This document shows, piece after piece, positions 27,301 to 35,502 of a DNA stretch of 64,000 nucleotides (positions within the stretch are counted from its first letter, which is position 1; every line of letters starts with the position of its first letter). Source of the stretch: Novosphingobium sp. PhB57. Its GTDB lineage: Bacteria; Pseudomonadota; Alphaproteobacteria; Sphingomonadales; Sphingomonadaceae. The DNA is taken from NCBI RefSeq assembly GCF_004342985.1, contig NZ_SMBO01000001.1, positions 1,054,001 through 1,118,000 of the forward strand, read 5' to 3'. A model generated the notes under the pieces. That model was given only the letters and a program-made list of their open reading frames with translations, did not search any database and had not been told where the DNA came from. Position numbers and translations under genes: made by a program.

Positions 27301-27822
27301 GTCGCCCGCAACGACGGTTTCGAGGCCAACGTCGGCGGCTACTTGCGCGCCTACCACGGCACGCATGCCAACCTCACCGTGGGCCTCAACGTGAACTACC
27401 AGGGCTACGACAAGAGCCAGAACTACTTCACCTGGGGCAACGGCGGCTACTTCAGCCCGCAGAACTTCATCAGCGTCGGCTTCCCGGTGAATTACACCAT
27501 GGAAGACGAACTCTTCGATATCCGCGCCTCGTTCACGCCCGGTTTCCAAAGCTACAAGCAGGATCAGACCAACCTCTATCCGATCAACGACGAGTTGCAG
27601 GCTGCGCTCGACGTGCTGAAGGCGGCGAACAACGACGTGCGTTCCTACTACGACAGCATCAGCAAGACCGGCTTCGCCGTGTCGAGCGACCTGTCGATCT
27701 ACTACAAGCTGAGCCCCACCACCCGCATCGGCGGCGAGGCCAGCTACAACACCTTCGGATCTTATGACGAGTTCCGGAGCTTATTGGGCGTGAGACAGAA
27801 TTTCGGGAGCACCGGCCGATGA
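24319..27822 (+). CDS. bcsC: Cellulose export protein BcsC (TPR plus outer membrane barrel)
   Basis: A 1167-residue exporter. Order of parts: signal peptide ending near V-Y-A-Q-A-A; one TPR; an Ala/Pro/Lys linker at roughly 75-140; many TPR repeats to about residue 650; a Gly/Tyr/Ala/Ser-rich low-complexity stretch at about 705-775; then the BcsC C-terminal barrel beginning near S-G-E-A-G-L-S-Q-L-D. The TPR array is periplasmic scaffold, the barrel lets the glucan chain out. The last strand ends G-V-R-Q-N-F-G-S-T-G-R instead of a terminal aromatic residue. Overlaps the bcsD-like gene by four bases. Confidence 0.95.
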   Translation: MSSAKTRLRLVGLALLLSTAAAGVSPVSVYAQAAGVDALLQQAKYWRSKGREDLAQQALRRAKALDPNSAAVNQALNARPAAPKPAPQPAPKAAPAPRQAAAPKPAPARTPAPQPVQQQPARVAAAPTRSTPAPTSSANRAGQARVAGFDALEDGNLASASSQFQRALSVNSRDPDALGGLGLVRLRESNFAEAANYLEQASRYGKASQWAEGLASARFFAGLADARNFVAQGRLADAQSVTEGLIRSGYKEPAPALEILADIYEKQGRYADAADLYRQAGQGGGSDDKRLQMRAARGRALAAAANGDDMGAMREFQNGLVLDPTDPWIRYEFAEFQIRRGRIPEAESLLRSLTSMGQPDALYAAALLNNDLGRAPEAARLIDMIPEAQRTAPMRTFAIGVKSDAAIARAKAMAASGQQAQALASLRQLGAMSAIPVGKQAAVANALYDLGDAQGAAAVAENAMQGQVTGIADYEGLISVLARVGRDDLAQQALQRASAMAGTSAEGQQAYARMNSALLVSQADRSRQAGRFAEAFDILQSAWSASPQNMDILAGLARLYQGGQMPARAAQTWQLVLARKPGDKDALLGLAETAQAAGDNDLSRRAQNDVLRAFPQDYQVRLSLANVERARGNDRAAMNLLKDAQNLYARGQGGTSIEGLAGGNPFAAMTPAGGSNPFRGRAVAAPQPVNPFALGGGTRVPSAPAASYGSAASYDAPSNYGAAPAYGAPSGYGAPAVAAAPYPAAGNGSYGGNTYGGGSYGSGLADAGMDAGSATAYSADPVMAQIQSQIADLSQDSGPRADIVTGYRRRSGEAGLSQLDEIKGSARFSTDAPGGRVYAKAEASVIDAGRANQSGQARFGLNGLIEAAAIVLEQPSVFPSAQTQNASGVAFTAGYESDTVKLEGGTTPVGMGKTKATFHAEASPKLSETVRAKVFAERQPVTDSVLSYAGTRDPVTGMRWGQVMRSAGGAGLSYYEDGSGVYAEGRYYRFRGTNVARNDGFEANVGGYLRAYHGTHANLTVGLNVNYQGYDKSQNYFTWGNGGYFSPQNFISVGFPVNYTMEDELFDIRASFTPGFQSYKQDQTNLYPINDELQAALDVLKAANNDVRSYYDSISKTGFAVSSDLSIYYKLSPTTRIGGEASYNTFGSYDEFRSLLGVRQNFGSTGR

Positions 27823-28280
27823 AACTTCACGCATTTCCCTCCCCTCGTTCCGAGGGCGAACAGAGCGGCGCAGGGGGCCTCGCGCTCTTCGCGATGATGG
27901 CCGCAGCCGAAGTCTGCGAAGGCGCACCTTCCGCGCAGGCGCAGGGTTTCTTCGCGGCCATAGGCCGGCGCATGGCGACGCTGGAGCCGCTGGAAGGCGT
28001 CAGCGATGCCGCCGTGCTCTGCGCCCGCATCAACGGCTTCTGGCAGGACCTGGGCTGGGGCGAGATCGAACTGGCCGTGGGTGACGATGCCATCGTCGTC
28101 CACCACCGCAACCTGCCCAAGGCCCTTGCCTCCGACCAGCAGGGCAGTTGGAACACGATGCTGCTGGGCTTGCTGCAAGGCGCCTACGATGCGTGGTTCC
28201 GCGTGCTCGGAAGCGGCCCGGCGCTGCACACGGTCGCCCAATGGCAGGGCGACGTGATCGAACTGCGCCACGGCCGCTGA
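27819..28280 (+). CDS. bcsD: BcsD-like cellulose synthase accessory protein
   Basis: A 153-residue protein, close to the 156 residues of Komagataeibacter BcsD, in the place bcsD usually has. The layout agrees: an N-terminal helical part with G-R-R-M-A, a central I-N-G-F-W-Q-D-L-G-W-G-E-I-E-L segment, then V-H-H-R-N-L-P and a Trp-containing L-Q-G-A-Y-D-A-W-F-R helix. Known BcsD forms a periplasmic cylinder that helps order the glucan chains into a crystalline ribbon; no cleavable signal peptide is seen here, as in BcsD. Assignment rests on length, position and weak similarity. Confidence 0.75.
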   Translation: MKLHAFPSPRSEGEQSGAGGLALFAMMAAAEVCEGAPSAQAQGFFAAIGRRMATLEPLEGVSDAAVLCARINGFWQDLGWGEIELAVGDDAIVVHHRNLPKALASDQQGSWNTMLLGLLQGAYDAWFRVLGSGPALHTVAQWQGDVIELRHGR

Positions 28281-28312
28281 GCCTTTCCGTCGATCAACGA
28301 AAGAGCATCGGC

Positions 28313-29335
28313 ATGAATTTCCTTCTCGACACCGGCATCAACCGCCGCAACTTCTCACTGGGGCTGATGCTGGCGATGACGGCTGCCTGCAACACCGACG
28401 CGCAAAGCCGCGCACCCGTGCGCGACGCCAGCTGGCGCACCTGGCGCGACCTCTACGTCAATCCCGAAGGCCGTATCGTCGATACCGGCAACAACGGCAT
28501 CAGCCATAGCGAAGGCCAGAGCTACGGCCTGCTTTTCGCCTACAAGGCAGGCGATACCGAGGCATTCGAACGGATCGCCGGCTGGACGCAGAGCCACCTC
28601 TCGCGCACCGACATGGCGCTCCATGCCTGGCGCTACGATCCCGCCTCGCCCAATCCGGTGGCCGACCAGAACAACGCCACCGATGGCGATCTCGTCATCG
28701 CTTGGGCCCTCGGCATGGCCGGGCAGCGCTGGAACCGGGGCGACTACACCGCCCGAGCCGCGCAGATCCGCTCCTCGATCCGCAGCCACTGCGTCGTCGA
28801 ACGGCACGGCCGCCGCCTGCTGCTGCCCGGTGTCCAGGGCTTCGTGAAGGGCGAGGAAGTCACGCTGAACCTATCCTATTTCGCCTGGCCCGCGATGGAC
28901 GCCTTTACCAAGCTCGACGGCCAGCAGGTCTGGGGTCCGATCATCAGCGATTGCGAGGCCATCACTCGCCTTTCCCGCTTCGGAACCCACCATCTGCCCA
29001 GCGACTGGGTGGTCATCAGCGCGCCCAACCAGGTCGCCCCGGCGCGGGACAAGCCCCCCCGCTTCGGCTACGACGCCATTCGCGTGCCCCTCTATGCCGC
29101 GCTCAGCGGCCGGCAGTCGCTGGTTCCGGACATTGCCGGCTACTGGCGCTCCTGCCTTGCCGCCAACAAGCCGATCCCGGCCTGGGTGGACGTGGTCACC
29201 GGCGAGGAGGCGAACTACGCCCTTTCGGCAGGCGGCGCCGCTGTCGTGGGCAAACTGCTTGGCAGCGCCCAGCCTTCGCAGCTCACCAACGACTATTACG
29301 CCGCCTCGCTCCAGATGCTCGCGCGGTACCAGTAG
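28313..29335 (+). CDS. bcsZ: Cellulase BcsZ, GH8 endoglucanase, probable Tat lipoprotein
   Basis: A 340-residue GH8 endo-beta-1,4-glucanase. Start chosen at ATG 28313, which begins a signal sequence; the frame is open further upstream but within the previous gene. Residues 11-20 read R-R-N-F-S-L-G-L-M-L (twin-arginine type) and a lipobox-like M-T-A-A-C ends at Cys26. The catalytic Glu is likely E67 in S-H-S-E-G-Q-S-Y-G, and the GH8 signature A-T-D-G-D is at 122-126. BcsZ trims misfolded glucan in the periplasm and is required for efficient cellulose output. Last gene of the operon, before a terminator. Confidence 0.93.
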   Translation: MNFLLDTGINRRNFSLGLMLAMTAACNTDAQSRAPVRDASWRTWRDLYVNPEGRIVDTGNNGISHSEGQSYGLLFAYKAGDTEAFERIAGWTQSHLSRTDMALHAWRYDPASPNPVADQNNATDGDLVIAWALGMAGQRWNRGDYTARAAQIRSSIRSHCVVERHGRRLLLPGVQGFVKGEEVTLNLSYFAWPAMDAFTKLDGQQVWGPIISDCEAITRLSRFGTHHLPSDWVVISAPNQVAPARDKPPRFGYDAIRVPLYAALSGRQSLVPDIAGYWRSCLAANKPIPAWVDVVTGEEANYALSAGGAAVVGKLLGSAQPSQLTNDYYAASLQMLARYQ

Positions 29336-29379
29336 GGCGTTTCGGCCAATAGGACGTCTAGATCGGCTGGACATCTCGG

Positions 29380-29405
29380 ACACCCCCGGAAACGGGGGTG
29401 TTTGA
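29380..29405 (+). terminator. Terminator closing the cellulose operon
   Basis: ACACCCCCG pairs with CGGGGGTGT across a GAAA tetraloop (29381-29388 with 29393-29400), followed by TTT. It lies about 45 bases after the bcsZ stop and separates the cellulose operon from the RND genes. Confidence 0.8.
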
Positions 29406-29442
29406 CGTATAGGTGAGCCGAAAACGCACCAGAATCTTCGTA

Positions 29443-29486
29443 TTTGGTCGCAAATTGTCGCACTTGCGAAAAGCCCGCTTGCGGGC
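29443..29486 (+). promoter_or_regulatory. Direct repeats and small hairpin upstream of the RND operon
   Basis: Two near copies of a TTGTCGCA word (TTTGGTCGCA at 29443-29452 and ATTGTCGCA at 29454-29462) lie about one helical turn apart, and a GCCCGC-TT-GCGGGC hairpin follows at 29473-29486. The same TTGTCGCA core occurs as a spaced pair upstream of the TonB receptor/infA. A regulator-binding role is inferred only. Confidence 0.35.
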
Positions 29487-29523
29487 GGCAACAATAGGCT
29501 GAATAGCTGCGCCGACACGACTT

Positions 29524-30804
29524 TTGACGGTGCGCGACTTGAAAATCACGTCTTCTTCCCCTGTGGCGGCTTCGCTGCCGCGCCTTTCCCTGCGTCTCTC
29601 TGCGAGCCGGGTGGCATTTGCCATGCTTTCCGCCGCGCTGCTCGCGGCCTGTTCCGGGGGGGAGAAGAAGGATGACAAGCGCGCAGCCCCGCAAGTGGGC
29701 TTCGTCGTCGTGGAGCCATCCTCGGTCGCCCTGGCCGTCACGCTGAGCGGCCGTACCGTCGCTTTCGAGACCAGCGAAGTCCGCCCGCAGGTCACCGGCG
29801 TCGTCGTCAAGCGCCTCTTCACCGAAGGCTCGATGGTCCGGGCCGGGCAACCGCTCTATCAGATCGACCCCAGCCTCTACCGCGCCGCCGTCAACCAGGC
29901 CGAGGCCGACCTGACCAGCGCCCGCGCCACCGCCGAAGCGGCATCCGCCAAGGCCCAGCGCTACAAGCCGCTGGCCGACATGGAAGCCGTCGCCCGCCAG
30001 GACTATATCGACGCGCTGGCCACCGCGCGCTCGGCCAAGGCCTCGATCGCCCAGAACGCGGCCACGCTGGACACGGCCAAGATCAACTTGCGCTTCACCA
30101 CCGTGCCCGCGCCGATCAGCGGCCGCATCGGCCGCTCGCTCTCGACCGTCGGCGCGCTTGCCAGCGCCAGCCAGACCGACCCCCTGGCCGTCATCCAGCG
30201 CATGGACCCGATCTACGTCGACATGCAGCAGTCCGCCTCCGATCTCACCGCACTGCGGCGGAAGCTGGCGGCCGGCGGCGTCAATCCCGGCAGCACGCAA
30301 GTCCACCTCAAGTTCGACGACGGATCGCAATATGCCCTGCCAGGCACCGTCCAGTTCTCGGAAGTGACCGTCGATCCCGACACCGGCACCGTCACCCTGC
30401 GCGCCAGCTTCCCCAATCCGGACGGCCTGCTGCTGCCCGGCATGTTCGTTTCCTCGGTGTTCGATCAGGCCACCGATCCCAACGCGTTCCTCATCCCCCA
30501 GAATTCGGTCCAGCGCGATTTCGACGGTTCGGCCTATGTCATGGTCGTCGGCACCGACAACAAGGCCGCGCGCCGCAAGGTCACCGCCGATCGCACGCAG
30601 GGCGTGAACGCCGTGGTCACGGCCGGCCTGAAGAAGGGCGACAAGGTCATCGTTCAGGGCCTCAATGGCCTCAAGCAGGGCGCGGATATCACGCCGGTCG
30701 CGGCGTCGAGCGCGCAGACCATCGCCCCGCCTTCCGGCAAGTCCGGTGAAGGCAAATCCGGCGGGGCGAATGCCGGCGGCCGGCCCGCCGCCAAGGGGAA
30801 CTGA
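29524..30804 (+). CDS. RND efflux periplasmic adaptor (membrane fusion) lipoprotein
   Basis: Up to 426 residues. The adaptor family is clear: V-R-P-Q-V-T-G-V-V and the G-x-x-V-R-A-G-Q-P-L-Y-Q-I-D lipoyl-type segment, a coiled-coil hairpin (about 115-190), the matching P-I-S-G-R-I-G-R-S half, and a C-terminal beta domain with P-N-A-F-L-I-P-Q-N-S-V. A lipobox-like L-L-A-A-C at about residue 43 follows a hydrophobic run, so it is probably an inner-membrane lipoprotein. Start uncertain: TTG 29524, GTG 29530 or ATG 29623; the longer forms keep the full signal. First gene of a three-gene efflux operon. Confidence 0.9.
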   Translation: MTVRDLKITSSSPVAASLPRLSLRLSASRVAFAMLSAALLAACSGGEKKDDKRAAPQVGFVVVEPSSVALAVTLSGRTVAFETSEVRPQVTGVVVKRLFTEGSMVRAGQPLYQIDPSLYRAAVNQAEADLTSARATAEAASAKAQRYKPLADMEAVARQDYIDALATARSAKASIAQNAATLDTAKINLRFTTVPAPISGRIGRSLSTVGALASASQTDPLAVIQRMDPIYVDMQQSASDLTALRRKLAAGGVNPGSTQVHLKFDDGSQYALPGTVQFSEVTVDPDTGTVTLRASFPNPDGLLLPGMFVSSVFDQATDPNAFLIPQNSVQRDFDGSAYVMVVGTDNKAARRKVTADRTQGVNAVVTAGLKKGDKVIVQGLNGLKQGADITPVAASSAQTIAPPSGKSGEGKSGGANAGGRPAAKGN

Positions 30805-30812
30805 GCCACCCC

Positions 30813-33800
30813 ATGTCGCGCATCTTCATCGACCGACCGATCTTTGCCTGGGTTCTGGCCATCATCGTCATGCTGGCGGGCCTCGGCGCGCTGGCCTACC
30901 TGCCGAACGAGCAATACCCGGACATCGCGCCGACCCAGGTGAACATCCGCGCCACCTACAACGGCGCCTCGGCCGAAACGATCGAGAACAGCGTCACCCA
31001 GGTGATCGAGCAGCAGCTCACCGGCATCGATGGTCTGCTCTATTTCAGCTCGCAGTCCTCCAACCGCGGGCAAGCCTCGATCAGCGCCGTGTTCACCAAG
31101 GGCACGGACCCGGACATCGCGCAGGTCCAGGTCCAGAACAAGGTCCAGTCCGCGCTCTCCCGCCTGCCGCAGGCGGTGCAGAACCAGGGCGTCACGGTCA
31201 CCAAGTCCAACCCCGACCAGCTCCTCCTCGTGGCCGTTTATGACGAGACCGACACCCGCTCCAACCAGGACGTGTCGGACTATCTGGCCTCGAACATCCA
31301 GGACCCGCTTTCGCGTATTTCCGGAGTGGGCGACGTCAACGTCTTCGGCGCGCCCCACGCGATGCGCATCTGGCTCGATCCGACGCGCCTTGCCGCCGTC
31401 GCGCTGATGCCCAGCGACGTCACCTCGGCGATCACCGCCCAGAATACCGAAGTCGCCGCCGGCGAGATCGGCGGCCTGCCCTCGCCCAAGGACCAGGCGA
31501 TCGACGCGATCGTCACGGCCGGCTCGCGCCTCCAGACGGCCGAGCAGTTCCGCAACATCGTGCTCAAGACCAACAGCGACGGCTCCGTCGTCACCATTGC
31601 CGATGTCGCGCGCGTGGAGATCGGCGCCGAGAACTACAGTTCGATCAGCCGCATCAACGGCCACCCCGGCGCCGGTATCTCGATCTCGCTCTCGCCGGGC
31701 GCCGACGCGCTGGCCACGGCGGAGCTGGTGAAGACGGAAATGACCGAGCTGGCCAAGGGCATGCCCGACGGCCTCGCCTATACGTACGGCAACGATTCCA
31801 CCGCTTTCATCAAGCTCTCCGTCGCGGAAGTGGAAAAGGCGCTGTTCGAGGCGATCGTGCTGGTCGTCATCGTCATGTTCGTGTTCCTGCAAAGCTGGCG
31901 CGCCACGCTGATCCCGGCGATCGCGGTGCCGGTCGTGCTGCTGGGCACGTTCGCGGTGTTCTACGTGGCCGGGTTCTCGATCAACACGCTGACCCTGTTC
32001 GGCCTCGTCCTCGCCATCGGCCTGCTGGTGGACGACGCGATCGTCGTGGTGGAGAACGTCGAGCGGCTGCTTGAGGAAAACCCGGGCATGTCCGCGCGCG
32101 AGGCCACGATCAAGTCGATGGAGGAAATCCAGACGGCGCTCGTGGCGATCGCGCTGGTGCTCTCGGCGGTGTTCCTGCCGATGGCCTTCTTCGGCGGTTC
32201 GACGGGCGTGATCTACCGCCAGTTCTCGCTGACCATCGTGGTCGCCATGGTGTTGTCCGTGCTGGTCGCGCTGATCCTCAGCCCGGCGCTGACGGCCACC
32301 CTGCTCAAGCCCAAGGATATCGAGGGCGAGGAAGTCCCCAGCTGGATCCAGCGCCGGATGCCCTGGGTCGTGAGGCCCTGGGAGCGCTTCCACACCTGGT
32401 TCAACCGCAGCTTCGAGAACCTGACCGAGGCCTATGCCCACCGCGTCGGCCGCGTCGTCGAGCACAAGTGGCGCTGGCTGCTGCTCTTCGCCATTGCCTG
32501 CGTCGCCACGTATGGCCTGTTCCAGCGCCTGCCCACCGGCTTCCTGCCGAACGAGGACCAGGGCACGATCATCGTTCAGTGGCGCCTGCCGGCCGGATCT
32601 CCGCGCACCCGCACCGAAGACGTGCAGCGCCAGGTCGAGCAATATTTCACCAAATACGAGAAGGCGAACATCGCCAGCATGTTCACGCTTTCGGGCGGCG
32701 GCCAGGGCGCGGCAGGCCAGAACACCGGCCAGGCCTTCGTCACGCTGGTGGACTGGGAACAACGCCCGGGCAGCAAGAACACCGCCGATGCCATCGTCCA
32801 GCGGGCCAATGGCGCGTTCCGCGGCATTCGCGATGCGCAAGTGTTCACACTGGTTCCGGGCGCGATCCGCGGTCTCGGCTCGTCTTCGGGCTTCACGATG
32901 GAACTGCAGAACCGCAACGGCATGGCCCGCGCCGATTTCCAGAAGGCCCGTGACGAACTGCTGGCCAAGGCCGGCGCCGACGACCGCCTCACCAACGTGC
33001 GCCTGAGCGACCTTCCCGACGTGTCGACCCTGAAGGTCAATTCCAACACCCGCGCGCTGACGACTTACGGCGTGACGGCGGCGAATGCCAATTCCACGCT
33101 GCAAACGGCCTGGGGCGGCACTTACGTCAACGATTTCATCGACAAGGGCCGCGTCAAGCGTGTCTACGTCCAGGGTGACGCCCAGTTCCGGTCGCGGCCG
33201 GAGGATCTCGCCAACTGGTTCGTGCGCGGCACGAGCGGCCAGATGGTGCCCTTCTCGGCCTTCTCGACGATCAGCTGGTCCACCGCACCCAGCACGTCCT
33301 CGCGCTTCAACGGCCTTCAGGCTTACGAATTCTCAGGCAGCCCCGGGGACGGCGTCAGCTCCGGCACGGCCATGGACGTGATGGAGGAACTGGCCAGCCA
33401 GATCCCCGGCACCGCCGTCGCCTGGGCCGGATCGTCCTATCAGGAGCGGCTCTCCTCTGGCCAGGCGCCGCTGCTCTATGCGCTCTCGCTTCTGGTCGTG
33501 TTCCTCTGCCTCGCCGCGCTCTACGAGAGCTGGTCGATCCCGATCGCGGTGATTCTGGTCATTCCGCTGGGTCTGCTCGGCGCCATCCTCGCCGTCACCT
33601 TGCGCGGGCTGGAAAACGACGTCTACCTGCAGATCGGCCTGCTTACGACGATGGGTCTGGCCGCCAAGAACGCGATCCTCATGATCGAGTTCGCCGAACA
33701 GGCCGAGCGACAGGGCAAGCGCGTGATCGACGCCGCCCTCGAAGCCGCCCGCATCCGCCTGCGGCCGATCCTGATGACCAGCTTCGCCTTCATCTTCGGC

Positions 33801-34013
33801 GTGGTTCCTCTGGCCATCGCCAGCGGTGCCGGCGCCAACAGCCGCATCGCCATCGGCACCGCCGTGGTCGGCGGCATGCTGACCGCAACCCTGCTGGCGA
33901 TCTTCTTCATCCCGCTCTTCTTCGTGCTCGTTCGCCGCGGCGTACGCGATGGCATCGCCTCGGTCCGCCGCCGCATGCAGGAGCGCCGCGCGCGCAAGGG
34001 AGGCGCCGCATGA
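30813..34013 (+). CDS. RND multidrug efflux pump, HAE1 family inner membrane transporter
   Basis: A 1066-residue AcrB/MexB-type transporter. It begins M-S-R-I-F-I-D-R-P-I-F-A-W-V, the usual N-terminal helix, has two large periplasmic loops and twelve predicted helices. The proton-relay D-D motif is visible in helix 4 (G-L-L-V-D-D-A-I-V-V-V-E-N-V). The second half repeats the layout with L-T-T-M-G-L-A-A-K-N-A-I-L-M-I-E-F-A, containing the relay Lys. HAE1 pumps expel hydrophobic or amphiphilic compounds with the proton gradient. Nine bases after the adaptor gene and overlapping the outer membrane factor gene by ATGA. Substrate range cannot be told. Confidence 0.96.
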   Translation: MSRIFIDRPIFAWVLAIIVMLAGLGALAYLPNEQYPDIAPTQVNIRATYNGASAETIENSVTQVIEQQLTGIDGLLYFSSQSSNRGQASISAVFTKGTDPDIAQVQVQNKVQSALSRLPQAVQNQGVTVTKSNPDQLLLVAVYDETDTRSNQDVSDYLASNIQDPLSRISGVGDVNVFGAPHAMRIWLDPTRLAAVALMPSDVTSAITAQNTEVAAGEIGGLPSPKDQAIDAIVTAGSRLQTAEQFRNIVLKTNSDGSVVTIADVARVEIGAENYSSISRINGHPGAGISISLSPGADALATAELVKTEMTELAKGMPDGLAYTYGNDSTAFIKLSVAEVEKALFEAIVLVVIVMFVFLQSWRATLIPAIAVPVVLLGTFAVFYVAGFSINTLTLFGLVLAIGLLVDDAIVVVENVERLLEENPGMSAREATIKSMEEIQTALVAIALVLSAVFLPMAFFGGSTGVIYRQFSLTIVVAMVLSVLVALILSPALTATLLKPKDIEGEEVPSWIQRRMPWVVRPWERFHTWFNRSFENLTEAYAHRVGRVVEHKWRWLLLFAIACVATYGLFQRLPTGFLPNEDQGTIIVQWRLPAGSPRTRTEDVQRQVEQYFTKYEKANIASMFTLSGGGQGAAGQNTGQAFVTLVDWEQRPGSKNTADAIVQRANGAFRGIRDAQVFTLVPGAIRGLGSSSGFTMELQNRNGMARADFQKARDELLAKAGADDRLTNVRLSDLPDVSTLKVNSNTRALTTYGVTAANANSTLQTAWGGTYVNDFIDKGRVKRVYVQGDAQFRSRPEDLANWFVRGTSGQMVPFSAFSTISWSTAPSTSSRFNGLQAYEFSGSPGDGVSSGTAMDVMEELASQIPGTAVAWAGSSYQERLSSGQAPLLYALSLLVVFLCLAALYESWSIPIAVILVIPLGLLGAILAVTLRGLENDVYLQIGLLTTMGLAAKNAILMIEFAEQAERQGKRVIDAALEAARIRLRPILMTSFAFIFGVVPLAIASGAGANSRIAIGTAVVGGMLTATLLAIFFIPLFFVLVRRGVRDGIASVRRRMQERRARKGGAA

Positions 34014-35443
34014 TCCGCTCTCGTTTCACGGGCCTTTCCGCGCTTACCCTCGCGCTCGGCGCCTGCTCGATGGCACCGAAATATGTCGCGCCGGCCCCGC
34101 CCGTCCCGGTCTCCTGGCCGGTCGGAGACGCCTATCTCGCGCAGAGCGAGGCGGCGCTGCCACTGGTATCCTACGCCGAGATCTTCCGCGACCGCCGCCT
34201 GCAGTCGCTGGTAGAACAGGCGCTCACCAACAACCGTGACTTGCGGGTCGCCGCGGCCAACCTGGCCGCCGCCCGCGCGCAAGTCAGGGTGGTCCGCGCG
34301 AACCAGTTCCCGGCCGTGGGTGTCAACGGATCGGTCACGCGAACCGAAGCGGGCAGCGGCAGCACGACGAACGGATCAGGCACCAACGGGACGGGAGACC
34401 GCACCTCCTATTCCGTGCAGGGCGGTATCTCGAGCTTCGAACTCGACTTCTTCGGCAAATATGCCAGCGCCACCCAGGCCCAGCGCGACACCGCCCTCTC
34501 CACCGAGGCGGCAGCGCGCACGGTGCGCCTCGGCCTCGTCGCAGACCTCGCGCAGGCATGGGCCAATTACGCCGCCGACAACGACCTGCTCCGCATTGCC
34601 CAGGCCACGGCCGCCAATGCCGAGCGTAGCGTTACGCTCACCAGCGCCCGCCTCAAGGGCGGCGTCGCCCCGCGCACCGATCTGCGGCAGGCTGAACAAG
34701 TGCTGGAAACCGCGCGCGGCGATGTCGCGTCGCAGAGAACGGCACTGGCGCAGGATGTGAACGCGATTCGCCTCCTGGTCGGCGCCGATTTCGACCAGAG
34801 CCTGCTTCCCACCAGCGTCGACGAAGTGAACCAGTCGCTCGCCGTCCTGCCAGCGGGCACCAGTTCGCAAGTCCTGCTTCGCCGCCCCGATGTGGTGGAA
34901 GCCGAATATTCGCTGCGCGCGGCCAATGCCGATATCGGCACGGCGCGGGCTGAGCTGTTCCCCTCGATCTCGCTGACCGGCCTGCTCGGCTTCGCCAGTA
35001 ATGCGCTGTCCGCCCTGTTCGACAAGGGCGCCTTCACGGCAAGCCTGGGCGCCAATGCCAGCTGGTCGATCTTCAACGCCGGCGGCCGAGTGGCCAATGT
35101 CGACGTCGCCAAGGCCCAGCGCGACGCCGCACTGGCAACTTACGAAAAGGCCATCCAGACCGCCTTCCGCGAAGTGGCCGACGCTTTGGCGGACCAGGGC
35201 ACGCTGAACGAGCGGATGCGCGCTGCGTCCCGTTTCACCGCGGCCGCCTCCGATACCGCCAGGCTGACCGAGGCCAGCTACCGGCAGGGCATCACCAGTT
35301 CGCTTGAAAACCTGGACGCGCAGCGCAGCCTCTACAGCGCCAGGCAGCAGGAAATCGCGGTACGTCTTGCTGCGGCGAGCAATCGCATCACGCTTTACCG
35401 CGTGCTCGGCGGCGATCAGGCCACGCCTGCATCGGGCCAGTGA
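34010..35443 (+). CDS. RND efflux outer membrane factor lipoprotein (OprM/NodT type)
   Basis: A 477-residue TolC-like channel of the NodT/OprM group. The signal ends in a lipobox-like A-L-G-A-C (Cys near residue 18), so it is an outer membrane lipoprotein. Two repeated outer-membrane-efflux domains are seen, with N-R-D-L-R-V-A-A-A-N-L-A-A-A-R-A-Q in the first and the characteristic L-L-R-R-P-D-V-V-E-A-E segment between them, then S-I-F-N-A-G-G-R. Together with the two genes before it, it completes a tripartite pump. The convergent TetR gene downstream reads toward it and need not regulate it. Confidence 0.95.
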   Translation: MIRSRFTGLSALTLALGACSMAPKYVAPAPPVPVSWPVGDAYLAQSEAALPLVSYAEIFRDRRLQSLVEQALTNNRDLRVAAANLAAARAQVRVVRANQFPAVGVNGSVTRTEAGSGSTTNGSGTNGTGDRTSYSVQGGISSFELDFFGKYASATQAQRDTALSTEAAARTVRLGLVADLAQAWANYAADNDLLRIAQATAANAERSVTLTSARLKGGVAPRTDLRQAEQVLETARGDVASQRTALAQDVNAIRLLVGADFDQSLLPTSVDEVNQSLAVLPAGTSSQVLLRRPDVVEAEYSLRAANADIGTARAELFPSISLTGLLGFASNALSALFDKGAFTASLGANASWSIFNAGGRVANVDVAKAQRDAALATYEKAIQTAFREVADALADQGTLNERMRAASRFTAAASDTARLTEASYRQGITSSLENLDAQRSLYSARQQEIAVRLAAASNRITLYRVLGGDQATPASGQ

Positions 35444-35502
35444 GGCAGAATTCAGGCAAGTTCGCGGCTGAAGCCTACCGCGGCTGAAGCCTGGCCAGTC
35501 CT

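Noticed and set aside
35463..35491. Direct repeat GCGGCTGAAGCCT (two copies) between the outer membrane factor and TetR genes
   Set aside because: Short and isolated, with no hairpin or neighbouring mobile gene; chance duplication is enough.
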